NCBI GenBank assembly: GCA_902702965.1
Contig: CACRXP010000140.1
Location: forward strand, 126,608 to 190,607
Length of the DNA stretch: 64,000 bases
DNA from: Spirometra erinaceieuropaei
Taxonomy: Eukaryota > Platyhelminthes > Cestoda > Diphyllobothriidea > Diphyllobothriidae
Reading direction: 5' to 3'
In this document: one piece after another, positions 1 through 13,448 of the stretch
Numbering within the stretch: the stretch's first letter is position 1
How the letters are laid out: each line of letters begins with the position of its first letter
The notes under the pieces: generated by a model
Database searches by the model: none
What the model was told of the DNA's origin: nothing
What the model saw: only the letters and a program-made list of their open reading frames with translations
Program-made: the position numbers and the translations under genes

Positions 1-98
1 GGTCTCATGTGAAAGGAAGACGTGACCGTGCTCTCTACACTGTAAGCCAAGTCGTCCACGGAGCGCACGAACGAACTCAGGCGGCCAATCAGAAATTA

Positions 99-1089
99 CA
101 GTAGGCAGGCTAACTCATGAAATGTCAACCGAAATTTCGAAATGCGTACTCGTTTTAAAAAGATTAATTAAGTAGGGTTGCAAAACTAATCATCCTGCAA
201 CATAATTCTACAATGATCCAGTTACCTCTGGATGCCGGCTTTAGAATGAAATTTTTTCGACTGCATGCAAGAACTACACTCTGCAAAAAATGGCTACTTA
301 AGCAGCATACATTTTTTTCATTTATTTTCCAGGCGCTTAAACATTCAATTATATTTCATGGTAAACATGCATGCGAATATTCATTCCCTTGTACATTCGA
401 CAGAAAATGACGTCTTCTTCCAATTTTATACTTAAAGGAAGGATATAATTCTGTTTTCAAGAAATTTCCAATTCCTGAATAATTTTGAACCTGACCTGAC
501 GGTACGCTTGCATTCAGGGTTTCCAAACTACAAGCCGTATATTTTCGGCGTGCTGCAAACCATACATTTCTCAGCGGTATTAGGAGGATACTATAAGGGG
601 TTCATAAAATTAAGCAGTGGATTTGAGCAATATTGTTAACTTTACAAGCCACATTGGTAAATCAGAGACATGACGCTTTATGAACGACCATTTCACGGTT
701 TTAAAAAATCTAAAATTTATGCACTTTTTTGAAACCGAATTACACTCCAACTTCGAGTATAAAATTGACAGAAGACGTAATTTTCTACCGAATAAATAAA
801 AGAATGAATATTGTTAGGCACTTTTTTATGAAATATAATTTAACTTTTAAGGTCATCAAAAATCAATGAGAGAATTGCATGATACTCAAGTAGTTATTTT
901 TTGCAGAGCATAGATCTTGCCTGCAGTCGAAAATACGTTCCTTCGAAAGAAGGCACCCTGAGGTAACTGCATCGTTATACAATTATGCTGAACGATGATT
1001 ATTTTCACAACCATACTTAATTAAACTTTTCGAACCGAGAACGCATTTCGAAATGTCGACCGACATTTTATGAGTTAGCTCACCTACTG
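99..1089. mobile_element. palindromic TA-flanked MITE, copy 1 (991 bp)
   Basis: Left end CAGTAGGCAGGCTAAC, right end is its inverse; TA on both sides (97-98, 1090-1091). The arms are inverted repeats of each other across most of the element, and there is no long ORF. TA duplication and a CAGT start suggest the Tc1/mariner group. Confidence 0.85.
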
Positions 1090-2790
1090 TACTGCATTAT
1101 CGAACCCGCGTTCTGTCTTTGCTCACGCGTGAGGCCCCATCAACGGCCCGTCAAATGTTGCACGGGGGTATTCTCGGACAAAAAACGGTCATCCAGCATG
1201 CCAGAGTCTGGAATGATGTAAAAACGGCCAGGACTCTAAATAACTAGGGTGAATTTTGACGAGTGCTGAACCAGTGGTACCACCACCCGTATGACAGGTG
1301 GTTTTGCACTAACTATCAGAGGGTACCTACTCTAACCATGACCCGAACCTTGATCCTAATCCCCCGTAATTTAGCATAAAACCATCTTGGAATACGGCGA
1401 GCACCCATTCCTTATGCTCCACCAAATTTATTAGTGACGAAGCCCGGTTAGGAAGGGAGAGGATGTCGTTGGGCGCTCTCCAATCTGTCCTCGGGCACAG
1501 CTTCATTTTAAGTCACCAAGCTCTCCTCGAACTGCCTAATGAGCGATTTTCGCACCAACTGCTCTTAGCATGACATCCAGACAGTGTTTTCTGTTATGTA
1601 TGCAAAACAGAAGGTTAGTTGGAAATAGGACGTGTACTGAGTACGAGAGACAGCACAAGTGAGGAGGCTTGTGGAAACGGCCGGGTATATGGCAGGGAGG
1701 GGAATGTCTTAGGATGATGGGTGACCAATTAGCACAACGGAGGTGGGAACAGGGGTATATGACCTTGACCATCCAATTGTCCCGCGCTTGTGGTACGATG
1801 CAGACAGCATACGCTGCAGTTCCGTTAATAGGCGCATCGGTCTGTCACGCATGTCACAATTGCGGGGCTGGAAGTCACTCTGGGAGGGATGAGTTAGACT
1901 TACAGCTAAGCTGCTCTATATCACTTGTCCTTGAGTATGGACCGGACTGGGAGTTTTAGACATCAGAGAAGTACAATCGTAGACCCAGCAATAGCCTTTT
2001 CCTTGGTCTTTGTTCATCAACACACGTATGTGCGGTAAGGGCTTCCAACAGGAACAAGAGAGGATGAGATTTCTTTTTCTGACTTTTCTTTACCGTTGCC
2101 ATCCAGCATCACCCAACCGCAGATTTGGGCAACCTGATCTTCGAACCCGGATTGCCTGACCCAATGAACATTAAAGCCAACGGTCTCAAAGGGAATCGGG
2201 GACTCGTGGTTCTTTCAGTCTTGATCGGGAACGTTTACTGCCCTTGAAAGGACTTCCATTAATCAAGTTAGGGGACATTTCCGCCAAACGGCGCCTTAGA
2301 ACTCAAATGAGAGCTCTTGCAGGTGGTGGCAAACCAACCACTGAGGAGACATGAAGGGGTACAGTGGTTAACAATGGGGACTGGTGTGACCGTTTCTGAC
2401 TTATCACTAGGCTTTTAATGTTGGACTCGGGCACACATCAAAATCGGCCAAAAAGTGTACCTCTTTCCGTTGAATTCAGCCCCTTCTTAGGTCTGTTAGT
2501 AAAAGTACGCTTTTCGAAATCTAGGGCTTCAGAAAACTCCTCTGATGTTGTCGTCAGAGTTCAGGCACTACCTTTCCCTGCAGTCTCCCATCTCTATATT
2601 TTCCACGAGCACCCCGTTGCCCACTTAGACCTTCAAGTCAGCACAGATTCTTGCAGAAAACGCTATAACATTCAGGAATCTTTGAAATTTTCTCATCAGA
2701 TTACTCTCCTGAGAAACCTCAATATCTACTGTAGTTTAACATGCATTCGCTGTCAGTTAGCCACCACTCTCGTGGCCGAAGATATCCACA
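1090..2790. other. no gene recognised
   Basis: Unique-looking sequence apart from the CTAACC cluster at 1320-1420. The open frame at 2418-2825 has no recognisable motif and runs into a GC-rich repeat remnant, so it is not called. Confidence 0.5.
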
Positions 2791-2904
2791 GCAGGGTGAG
2801 AGCAGGAACGATGACTTGCGCGTAAATTAGTTTACAGTGGTGATAGACTTGCGCTGCATATACGGCGCTAAGTGACGAAGAAGATTTGAGCACCGGAACA
2901 CGTT

Positions 2905-3402
2905 ATTTATTGTCCTGAGCTTTCAGACTCGTGCAGGAGTCCATCGTCAGAGGTAGCAGCAGAACAAACGACAGTTAAACGGCACGTAGGCCAATCATCG
3001 ACCGACGGCGCAAGACTGGAGGTGACTAAGCACGGCTCTGTCTGCCGGCGCAAGATCGATAAATCGATTGACTGAGTTCTCATCCAAGGCCCAGGCTTCA
3101 ATCAATTCTCGATCTGTTTTGTTTCCGGCGTGAGCGACTATTTTGGTAGCTGCGAAGTTAAACTGGTGACCAATTTCGTAGTTGTGGACGGCCACTTGTG
3201 ATAAGGCGTTGCCTCGCCTCACAGCCAGCTTCTGTTCGTGTATGCGCGATCCAAGCATGCGTCCTGTCTGTCCTGTGTAGTTATAAGGACAGTTTTGACA
3301 CGGAATTTGATACACTACTCCAGATTGCTCTTCAGGCTTTAACCGGTCTTTGGTTTTGATATACGGCATTCTCTCCTCCTCTCCACCTGGATCCGGTGTC
3401 AA
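2905..3402 (-). pseudogene. Penelope-like element, GIY-YIG endonuclease end (family A)
   Basis: Minus ORF 3402-2995 reads [55 protein letters not shown], then [20 protein letters not shown] and NRFIDLAP. This is the C-terminal GIY-YIG endonuclease of Penelope-like retroelements (VxYxIPC...YxGxTGR...R and a late E). The RT domain is missing. A hammerhead-like motif (2910-2965) follows the stop. Confidence 0.85.
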
Positions 3403-3774
3403 GACAGGGTCAAGAAGGTCGGAGTCAGGAGAGGGCGTAGATGGTTAGCACTGTGAAAACCCGAGCCTAGTTGTACCACCAGACCCTTCTGGTCCACTTA
3501 CGTACACAAGAAGGGAAGAAATGGGGACTGACTGGGATCCCATTTGGCACAGCATGAGCCTGCAAATATGTCTGCCACCATGTTGACATTTGTTATGGAT
3601 GCGGATTTCCGGTAACGCATGACAGACTCCGATTGGTCCGGCGCACCCACCTCGTGGCACGTTTTAGGGACTGCACAATAAAACCCCACGAAAATGGCAG
3701 GGTTGTTCGAATGGACTGAGGTTGTTGTATAACCGTTGCGTACATCTACCCATTTTCTACTCTATCCGTCTATA

Positions 3775-4512
3775 CAGTACGTGACCAATCTCATGAAATC
3801 CGATAATGGAAACTGATGTGAGAGTTCCTGGACATCTTTAAGGTTGCGCATTTTGTTCGCTCATCCACATCCTTCAATGAAATGTCCTTTTCTTGTCCAG
3901 AAATCGTGTTTATGTGATTATACCACGTAAAATATCAGTAAATTTTTGCGCAACTGGACGTTGGAATATATTTGTGCAATTTCCTAGGCATGTCACCTTA
4001 TAAAAACTTGTTTCTGCGGGGTCCCCATCAATGAAATCAAGCAAAATCCAGCTTCTCTTGCTGCTCCCCATCTCATTTACTTCAAACGAGTCAAGAATAC
4101 CACGAATCCCTGAAAAAGCTGTCTTGGACTTTACACTCCGAACAAACAAACCGCCATGTATGAAATTGCACTAATACTCAAACAATATTTAGATGTAAAC
4201 TTTACAGAAACATTATTATTAAACGTTATTTCATTTGCGCTTGCATATTTACTACGGTTGCGACATGACTATACATTCTATACATCTATAAACGAAGTTT
4301 ACCAATTTAGAGCCATTTCTGACCTTTTCGGGATATTGCGCTTTCCTAAAAAAAAAGGCATTTCTTAACAAAGCAACACTGCCTTTCATGTTTCTTTTAC
4401 GTTTTTAATTATTTTAAAATTGTGTTTAATCAACATGAAATGGTGTCGGTTTGCGAGTGATTGGCAGTCATTCGTAAATTTCGACACATTTCATGAGTTG
4501 GGTAACGCACTG
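3775..4512. mobile_element. TA-flanked 738-bp element with related ends
   Basis: Left end CAGTACGTGACCAATCTCAT after TA (3773-3774), right end CATGAGTTGGGTAACGCACTG before TA. CTCATGAAAT is shared with the MITE ends. It holds two unrecognised short open frames (minus 3910-4149, 79 aa; plus 4156-4368, 70 aa) that are not clearly a transposase. Confidence 0.6.
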
Positions 4513-5010
4513 TATGGTTGCGACGACCTATCTAACTATCTTGTTTAGTTATTTCTCCGTTTGGACTTATCCAAGGTGAGCTGCACCACTCCGTCTGTGC
4601 CATCCCAACATTCTCGGTCGTGTGAAATGTCGGCTTGCCATCACAATCGCCCGTTGCTTTTGAAATGGCGTACTACAAATGAAGAATATTCCTATTGGCT
4701 GGCGAGACGGCCACGTGGTTTATTCGGATTGGCCTCTACTCAGACGCAAATACAAATCCTCGCTAACGAAAAGGCACAAGACCTCGAATTCACAAAAGTA
4801 TGAGGAAATCGAGCGAAGATTGATGCGAATTTCTATTGTGCTATCTGAGAATCATACAGTTCGCCACACAACGATGATGAACTTTTAGGGTTGCTTTATT
4901 TGTTCTGCGAATAAATGGTCCTGCAGGGTTATCGAAATCGTTGATATCTTATTTGTACTTTAAGTATACTCGGAATTATCTAAAAAAGGAAATGGCCTAC
5001 AAGACTCTGA

Positions 5011-5434
5011 GTGGACGTTTCACAACGACCATACGTCCTTATCTGTCGCTTAGCCATGCAGTCTAAGGGTAGGCCACCCTCTGCTGACAGTTCAGACATA
5101 ATTTATCGTGTCAAACCAACCACCGCCGCAAGATCAAAAACGACTAAGACCGCTCATGCAGGACACACTTTAGGCCTAAAGCGGAAAAATTTGCCATCAC
5201 ACGTTGCTATGCGCTGTCTGGAACATGACCACCAGTTCGATTTGGACGGTGACAGGGCTTAGCAAAGCCGAAATCAGAACGGCGAGAAAACTAATCAAGG
5301 CCTGGCAACCAGACGCCAAAGCGATCGACCGCAGCGTCGACCTACCGGCGCCATACGAGGCCGCCAGGCACCGCTTGCGCATGAGGGGAGGCCCAATGAG
5401 TGTAGGGAATGGCGGTCCCATCAAGAGCGAGTGA
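5011..5434 (+). pseudogene. degenerate Penelope GIY-YIG fragment
   Basis: Frames shift between 5011 and 5434. Recognisable parts are HVAMRCLEHDHQFDLD, then KLIKAWQPDAKAIDRSVDLP and APYEAARHRLR, matching the C-terminal part of the endonuclease. Confidence 0.65.
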
Positions 5435-5759
5435 GAACGACCTGCTTAAGCTGTGTTTCTATCATCGTACCTATTGCCGATTATGAGCTCGAGCATGAGT
5501 GTGAAGCGTCAGATGAATAAAGTATCACCCACAGGTCTTGCATTATCTCCTTGCATGACAGTGGGCGTTCACCGATCGGGTTACGGAACGTGCTCGTTCC
5601 GTTGTGCCTTGGGGCTCATACTAGAATCCTCGCAGGCAGTCGCGCAGCGACTAGTAGTAGACATAGATGAGATGATGACGGCTAATAAGCCAGAAATGGC
5701 CATTCTGGTCCCCCTTTTCTTTGTCGGTATCCCGGGCCGAGAAAATGGTCGCGGGACCG

Positions 5760-5880
5760 GAGAAACAATCGAGCTCTGGCACATTGGCAGGAACTCCATC
5801 AACCGCTGCATAGAGCTTCTCGAAGCCTACCAGACCCTCCGGACGCAGCTCAGAGAACAGAGGAGCAAACGCGGGTTACG
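5760..5880 (+). pseudogene. short Penelope GIY-YIG tail
   Basis: IELWHIGRNSINRCIELLEA then YQTLRTQLREQ corresponds to the ...W..D.NSINRCIDLP.AY..LR tail of the endonuclease. Joined on its left to an inverted SINE-like piece (5565-5730). Confidence 0.55.
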
Positions 5881-6289
5881 AGAAGACAGGAGCCCGAATA
5901 CGGCCGGGTTCATGCGGGACAAACGCAGCTGCACTTCAACATGGATCTGGCGAAAGTGCGATTGTCACCACAGCCACGGCACCCACTTATCCAGCAGGTG
6001 AGAAAACGGACGGTTGCAGTAACATAAACGGAACCGACGAAGATGCCGACGTCATTGCCACTTATCAGGCAGCTGAGAACACAGGCGGTCGCCGGGTCGT
6101 AATGGCTACTTCTTAAGATGGGTTCTAGGATATTTCTTCTCAGGCACGCATTGAGAGTTTGTCTATATCGGCGTGTTTAGACGCACTCTGTTGAACAGGA
6201 AAACAAGGTTGCTGAAGTTCAATTACTTCGACGGGTTTTCAGAGAAAATGGTCACCCGCGCAACTTCGTTAATCGGTGCATGCGCAAAC

Positions 6290-6720
6290 GAGACAAGCAA
6301 CAAAATCGTACCGACCCCAAATCCTGGCGAGCGATTCCGTACATCAAGAACGTCTCCGAGGCCGCTATTCTCCTTCTCGAACAACTTGGGGTTGGAGATG
6401 AACGCAAAACCGGAGGCCACCATAAGGCGTCAGGTGATGAGACCAAAAGACCCACTGCCACGGCAAGAAACGTCTGGAGACATCTGGTGCAGTTGCGGAC
6501 AAAGCAACTACATCAGGGAAACCAGAAGACTAATCCGGACGCGAATTGCACAACACGCGGCAGCGGTGCGGAGAAATAACGCCAACTCTCAGGTCACAGC
6601 CGATTCGACGAAACACAGCCACACATTAAATTTTGACGAGGACGAAATTCTCGCTAGAGTTGACAACGGCGTGAGCCGTGATTTGCTCGAGTCATGGCTC
6701 ACGTGACCTCAGTCTATCAA
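6290..6720 (+). pseudogene. Penelope GIY-YIG fragment (family B)
   Basis: ETSGDIWCSCGQSNYIRETR, RLIRTRIAQHAAAVRRNNAN, SQVTADSTKHSHTLNFDEDE, then ILARVDNGVSRDLLESWLT. A different family from the copies at 3.0 and 48 kb; YIGETGR has become YIRETRR. Confidence 0.75.
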
Positions 6721-7055
6721 CAAGCGTAATTACCTTCCCCTTCCATACTCCGTACAAAAACTTCGCCTGGGCGGAGTAATTAGCCACGCGGGGAGCGCAT
6801 AGGCGAACACTGGTCCCGACGCCAAGGTCGGTGGGTCAGATGGTCAAGCAATCATCACATCAACACCCAACACCCGTGATGAAATCGCAGGTATTAACGA
6901 CGCGAATGTTGGCCATCAAACAGTCATCATACCAAGTGCAACAATTTCTGATGGAGGGAAGGGGGGAGCCGTGAAGTTTCAAAGGTGTGTGGTAGCATGG
7001 CAATTGCATCCTGTGAATACTGCAACTTCCTGCGCACGAACCACGCATTTCTGCC

Positions 7056-7125
7056 ACTGCCTCTGATGATGGGCTCAAGCGAGAATCCGAAACGTCAGAC
7101 GTATAAACTCCTTGTTCCAGCGATC
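7056..7125 (+). ncRNA. hammerhead-like ribozyme motif, single copy
   Basis: CCTCTGATGATGGGCTC, then GAGAATCCGAAACGTC, AGACG. Core boxes are complete and stem II pairs GGGCTC with GAGAATCC imperfectly; stem I is weak. The surrounding sequence (6960-7150) recurs inverted at 19440-19640. Confidence 0.55.
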
Positions 7126-8399
7126 GCTTCTTCTTCTTCTCATTAACTAGTTCCTAGAACCCGCAACTTCACTCGTATCGGCAGGTTGTCTTACCTTACC
7201 AACCACTTTTCCAAATTACGTCTCCAGTCGTCTTGGCTTCATCTCTACATCGACTTTAGGTGTCTGAGGGAGGGGAGGGTCCAATAGATGCAGCGTAAGT
7301 CCACTGTCATAATAAACTGATTCATACGCAATTCATTGTCCCTATGCTCATGTGGGGCCCCACTGCGGGTGCCGGTCTCAACCCTGGGTCTCTCGCGGGT
7401 GTCTGCACGATCTCACCAGGGCTGTCTGGCGCTCGCCCGCTCGGCTCTCCAACTGACCAATCATATTCGAGGTCGAGCCAGATGTGTCCTGGCTTACGGC
7501 GGTTTGACGCATTCCCTAACACACACTGGAGACGCCACTCGCCCGGCGCCGGACGTGCCCTCGTCCGGCTGCCAACTCCTTCACTTATTCTGTACGGAAT
7601 ATACGATCTCCAAAATGGCTCCCCTCTTCTTCTCTTTCCATTCCGCACCGGTCCTGAAGGTAGTGGTAGCCAGGGTCTCACTCGCGGCCTAGCCTATCTG
7701 CGATACCCGTTTTTTCGTGGGGCATTAAGTGGAAATCGTCGATATCGACGGTCGAAGTTTCGTAAAAAGACATTAAAACAAAACAACCAGTGAACTGGCT
7801 AAGCGAAGTGTTCGGCTCACTTATGGGCTTTAGACAGATCGGCAACACCTCTGTTCTCGTTTCATCGCTCTACAGGAATCCTGAAAATACCGATGTTCGG
7901 CTAACGTTTTGTGAATTTCAGCAAACTCTTGGGTGTCCAGTGGCCTACTCTGCGGTCGCTTGCTCCTGCATAGGTAAAAGACCCCAACCTGACTGAAGGA
8001 CTCCGTCATAGCTGTCTTATCTGTGTCAAAAAACTGACCTATCACCGCAGAAAGCCAATCTGCGAAGTTGTTTGTGAAGCTGTAGAGGCAGCCAATCAAC
8101 GACTGCCACTGAATTGCACAATCAGTCTCCACGGAACAGCAGTTGTTTGTGGTGCGGCAACCGGCACGTAAGCTCTAGTCTTGCAGATACTTGCTTACCC
8201 ATTTCCTCTACAAAAAATTCCACTTTTTTATGTTATTTTCCGCAGAAACGGATTGGAAGAAAAAGGCAAATTAAAGTTTAGGTGATAAATGTGAGAGGGA
8301 TCAATAACTAGATTCTTAAAAAGTGTTTGATTGCCAGGAGTGTTATAGCAAGGGACCTATAGCAATTCCATTTCGGAAAGCACTTTGAGAGTGCGCATA

Positions 8400-8700
8400 A
8401 TAGGACAATCCTGCATCTTGGTAGAGGGGGGCTCACCGATAGTTCTTACGGATTTCACTCGTTCCGTTGTGGCTTACGGGCTCTCCCTCTCGAACCCAAC
8501 CAGCAGCCGTACAGCGGTGCATGATATGGGCAGAATGCTATTACCGACAAAGACAAGGGAGACTGGAATGGCCATTTCTGGCTTATTAGCCGTCGTCAGC
8601 CAGTCATACCCAACCCCGAAGTGTGGCACACCTGGGGCTCGAATTCGCGACCTGTTAGTTGGAAGTCCAACGTCTCTAACCACTAATCCACCGCACTTTA
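8400..8700 (+). repeat. SINE-like repeat R2
   Basis: Contains ATTACCGACAAAGACAAGGG, TGGAATGGCCATTTCTGGCT, TTATTAGCCGTCGTCAGCC and a box B-like GGGGCTCGAATTCGCG, preceded by CACTCGTTCCGTTGTGGC. Recurs at 5565-5730, 9650-9950, 24905-25010, 41640-42085 and 43060-43275. Confidence 0.75.
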
Positions 8701-8869
8701 TAAAGGCTTCCTGGAATAGTTTTGTGAAGGCTAGACAGTACTGCTGAAATGGCACACGATGCAGTCCGTCCCTATGTATCAGTCACCTGAAAGGTATGGG
8801 GAATGAGGTGCTCAATGATACCTTACCTAGGATCACAACTGGCAATTCGATCATCGCGAGCGACGATGT

Positions 8870-9060
8870 CCACGATGTGCCTCGTAGCATGGTGGGGGTA
8901 CAGGATCATGGCTTGCGAGTGAATTAGTTTACAATGGTGGGCGGACTTGCGTAGCATCTACTGCACTCGCTCTCTGTCCTTCCTCACCCTCCTGGGCCCG
9001 ACGGCAGAAGGGGTCAGGACAACCGGAGGTGGGATCAGGCGCAAGGACCACAGTTGGCAG
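8870..9060 (+). repeat. degenerate copy of the GC-rich repeat
   Basis: GATGTCCACGATGTGCC, GACTTGCGTAGCATCTAC and CTCCTGGGCCCG align with the unit at 37142. A shorter remnant lies at 2790-2860. Confidence 0.55.
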
Positions 9061-9649
9061 AGTTGTTTCTGACTTTGCATGAATTTAGGCATACAAATAC
9101 GCTGACTAACCGCAGAAGCTACTGGCATCGAGATCAGTTGCACGCAGACATTAGTGACTCGGCAATAAGGACATCCTGTTGGGGGACAGTCTGTTTGCTC
9201 AAAGGGGACTTTTGTAGACCTCATCGGCACACAAACAGCTCCAGTATGCGGCAGCAAGTGTACGCGTACGGAGGGTTCGACCGTAAATTAACAGACAACT
9301 AATCCTCCTATAAGTTGAAGTCTTACTGTGAAGATTAGCATATTTTAGCAAGTCACAGAAAGGGGGCCGTTGTGGACCGCGAACTCGCCTATTTCCGTCC
9401 GAACCTGTCGCATTTCAGTCATTTGATTTTAATGTCATGAAGCAGAAAGTGGCGCCTTAGAAGTTTTGCAGACCATTTTGGGTCGGTCCATCTTGTTTCC
9501 TTTAAAATATACGCATTACCAATGAACAGCTGAATTATTAAGTGCGGCTTTGAAATCCTGCGTGAATTCAGGTACTGACAAGTAGACTGTTTTCAGAAGG
9601 CCCAATTCGTTAGTGATAAGGGACACTTCCCGGTCACGTTACAGAACTC

Positions 9650-9950
9650 ATTCGTTATCCTGTGCCTTTGGGTTTTCTTTCTCTCTCGAGCCCTGCCAAT
9701 AACCGCACAGTGTGTACGCAATATAGACAAAGACAAGAGAGAATAGAATGGTCATTTATGGCTTATTACCCATCGTCAGCTAGTCGTTCCTTACCTCAAG
9801 GTGTGGAACCCCTGGGGCTCGATCCGCGACCTGTTAGTTAGCAGTTCATAGGTTGTACACAGCGAGTTTGGGTATGACTGGCAGACGAAGGGTAATAAGC
9901 CGGAAATGCCCATTCCAGTCTCCTTTTCCCTCTTGGTAATGCTATTCTGC
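9650..9950. repeat. SINE-like repeat R2, inverted pair
   Basis: Plus-strand copy 9650-9850, then an inverted partial copy (9875-9950: AATAAGCCGGAAATGCCC, CATTCCAGTCTCC). Confidence 0.65.
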
Positions 9951-11507
9951 CCGCAAAATGTGTTGTTCGGTCAGACGTCTAACGAAATCTGCCATTTGTC
10001 TACCACCTAAAACACCTTTTCAGCTAAAGCGGACTGGGAGAAATTAAGAACAGCCGCAACGTGCGTATTCACAGGCTCCGTAAATATCGATTAATTGATA
10101 AGCTGACGTGCGTGTCCACCATAGCTGATGTTGTAGAACGATCAATGAAAACGCAAGAGGTGAACGGTGCGATCCCGTCTGAGGATAAATGTTTTCTGAC
10201 ATTCCTAATCGTTCATTGTCCATTGCCTGCTTCACCTAAAATATGCTCTAGTTAGCGAACCAACTACACAGAGTGAAAAACTCGGACTATGCCTTGCTTT
10301 TGGAAGAGCACACTTCACGAGTCAAATTGAAAGTAAGTCTCCTAGGAACGTCTTCTGTTGATGATAAAGTCGAGCGTTGGGGAGAAAAAATTTATTTATC
10401 CACGCAGTCGGAGTAGTTATCGAAGTTTGGTCGCCAGTTTCTAAGTACACGCGTCTGCGCACAGCACAGTCAAATCCCGCGCCTGACGGCTGCTGTGAAC
10501 GTTGACGGCGATAGCAACATTCACACCAGTCAGTTACGACTAGTGGTAGACTCGAGAACCAGTCTGGTGGTTCAGAAAAGTAAATCATTTTTCAGTGGAC
10601 TGACTGCCCAAGCAGGAGTTCTTAAGTGATTCATCTAGAATCCACCAGATGATTACAAGGCTCATTTAGTTAGTAGATGTTTTGGCAGAAGTTAAATAAT
10701 CTATTTTGACCCAACAGGTGACAAAAGATCAGATGACTCAGCAACTGCACTCCGCTTGTTTGGCGACTAGGGGTAGAGGGCGGTGATCGATATTTTCGGC
10801 TGTAAAGGTGGAAGCGACTTGGTGACTTTGAATAATGTTCGCAGGGATAGTAAATTCGGATAGGGATTAATCGTAGGACAATCGAGGTGGTGTTGATCAC
10901 GGACTTTTATGATAAGTAGTACTTTTGATCTAGCGGCAAACACAGATCCTGGTAGAGTACCAAGCCTCGAGAAATTGTTACGAGTATTTAGTGTGGGCGA
11001 CAGTGGTAACTTCAGTGACCCCAAACTGGAGCACTTGTCACTTTCGGAGGAGCCCTCGCCGGCACAAAATCTGTTCGTCTTCGACAATGCGAGACGTAGG
11101 AGGGAATACTAAAGTTAAAAATTCGATCATTGGTAAGGGAAGGGGAGGTTCTTATTACAGCTCCCACTAGGATCCATTGAGGCCGTAAAAACACGCAGGA
11201 AGAAAAGTGGCCATCCATCAGGTACTGGGGGGGGGGGGGTCTCAGGAAGTTTTGCGTTGAAATCTCGTTAACATGTATGTAGCGCTCGAGCCCACAGACA
11301 ACGTTATTACTGTCTCCCTCACTGAATATTTACATCGTCCGCTATCAGGTGCAAATCTTCTCTTTCGACTTGGTCACTCAAATCAAGTTTTCTGGTCGAT
11401 CAATTCGGATAATAAAATTCCAGGTGCTTCCTAGCATGAAGATGTGAGATCCAGATGACACATTTTATATATGCAGTGTTTTTTCGAGGGCGACGACTCT
11501 GTAAATA
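9950..11507. other. no gene recognised
   Basis: Only a decayed SINE piece (10555-10665) and a G10 homopolymer near 11230 stand out. No splice-consistent exon found. Confidence 0.45.
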
Positions 11508-12426
11508 CAGTAGGTGGGCTAACTCCAGAAATGTCAACCAAAATTCCGAAATGCGTTTTTGTTTCGAAAAGATTAATTAAGTATGGTTGTAAAACTAGTC
11601 ATTCTGCAACATAATTCTATAATATTTCAGTTATCTCGGGATGCCGGCTTTCGAATGAACTTCTTTCCGGCAGCATGCAAAGACTAAACTGTGCAAAATA
11701 ACTACTTCAGTAGCATGCACTTTTCTCATTGATTTTCGACGCCCCTAAAAGTCCAATTATGTTTCACTCTTTTGCCCATTCGGTAGATAATTACGTTTTC
11801 TTCTTGGTTTATACTCAAAGGAGGGCGATAATTCGGTTTTAAAAAGTTTCTACTTGTGGGACTTTTAAATACCGTGAAATGGCCGTTCATAAATCGTCAC
11901 CTCTCTGCATTTACGAATGTGACTTGTAAAGTTAACAATATGGATCAAATCCATATGGTCCCCTTTTAGTACCCTAGAGAAATGTATGGCTTTCCGTACA
12001 CGGAAAATATACGGCTTGTAGTTTGGAAACGCTGAATACAACTGTAACGGTAGAGCGGGTTCAAAATTATTCGGAAATTGGAAACGATTTTGAAAACCGA
12101 ACTATACTCTTTCATCAGGTATAAAACTTGAAGAAGACGTAATTTTCTACCGAATGAGCAAAAGAGTGAAGTATAATTGGACTTTTAGAGGCATGGAAAA
12201 TCAATGAGAAAAGTGCATGCTACTGAATTAGTCATTTTTACAGAGTTAAGTCGTTGCATACTACCGGAAGGAAGTTCATTTGAAAGCCGGCATCCTGAGA
12301 TAACTGAAATATTATAGAATTATGTCGCAGACTGACTAGTTTTACCACCATACTTAATTAATCTTTTCGAAACAAAAACGCATTTCGGAATTTTGGTTGA
12401 CATTTCTTGAGTTAGCCCACCTGCTG
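11508..12426. mobile_element. palindromic TA-flanked MITE, copy 2 (919 bp)
   Basis: CAGTAGGTGGGCTAAC at the left, inverse at the right, TA on both sides. Arms are complementary and contain blocks such as CGTTTTTGTTTCGAAAAG. Confidence 0.85.
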
Positions 12427-13448
12427 TAATGACAGGAGTATCGCGTCAATCGAAGTTTCTGATTCCGGGGTGGAATCCATGAGTGTCTATTTGCGCTACA
12501 GCACGCTCAGTTTGAAGGGCCTAGCTTGTAGTTAAATCCCGACAGTCAGTCAATAACACGATAACACTATCGACAGTGTGTAAAGGAAAGCTGCAATTCA
12601 CATCTACGGCCACATCAGCCGGCCACAAGATCCACCCGAGGCCTAGCGAGAGCGAAGCTGTTGGTCGAGACCAGTCGGCAATCGAGCAGTCGGGGAAAAA
12701 CGCCTCATTGCTTAAACCACTGCTGCTCGATCGATTGGCTGCTGCTGCCGGGGCTGCCCAGTCCTCCAGAGATTCATTGCGTCAGTGCATTCCAGCGGCA
12801 TAACTATATTGACACTATATCTTGAACGTTAATCACTGGCGTTTCTTTCCGTCCCGGCTATTGCTTGGATGAACTGAAATCGGCAAGGACTCTTGCTATG
12901 TCGCGTATCACGAGCAGCCCGAGGGTCGGCGCACAATAGTGCAGTGGCTGCCCCAACTCGGCTTTTCTCTTCTGCTTAGCACTCGGGCAGGCCAGTCTCC
13001 CGGTAGGTGGGTCGCGTGCACGCATTACGTCGGGGTCACCAATTTAGTTCATTCCCTATCTCAAGCTCCCAGGTTTGTGTCTCTGGTCATGTTCTGTGTC
13101 GAGTCTCAACGCTCAGCAGACCGACCTAGGAATCAAAATAAAGACGGGAGCTAAGGTGAGGTGAAAAATTTCGCTGTTGCACTCCAACCGCCAAGTTTTT
13201 CGTAATATAAAGCAATAGTTTGTTGTCGCTGACTGCAGGTTAGTCAAACACGGACCAGAACGGAAAAGACCGTAAGGGAATTTAAGGTCAGAATATAGAC
13301 CCCACAACTGAACTTGGGCGAATCCGTTTTGATATATAACTCTGATGGAGGTCCCCCGCAAGCCTCGAAGAATCCGGACTTTTAACCACTTTAACTGCCT
13401 TCCAAAGGTTTCCGAAGTTAATAATTCACTCTGTTTGTCTTATTTTAG
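12427..13448 (+). other. region upstream of BAP31, promoter not located
   Basis: Should hold the BAP31 promoter and any 5' noncoding exon. No TATA box is convincing; AAG/gtgagg at 13155 is the only donor worth noting. Confidence 0.4.

Noticed and set aside
5453..6001. 182-codon plus open frame
   Set aside because: Mixture of an inverted R2 repeat and a short Penelope tail, not one gene.
7322..7793. Overlapping open frames of 118-149 codons on both strands
   Set aside because: GC-rich sequence opens all frames; composition is low in information and no family motif appears.
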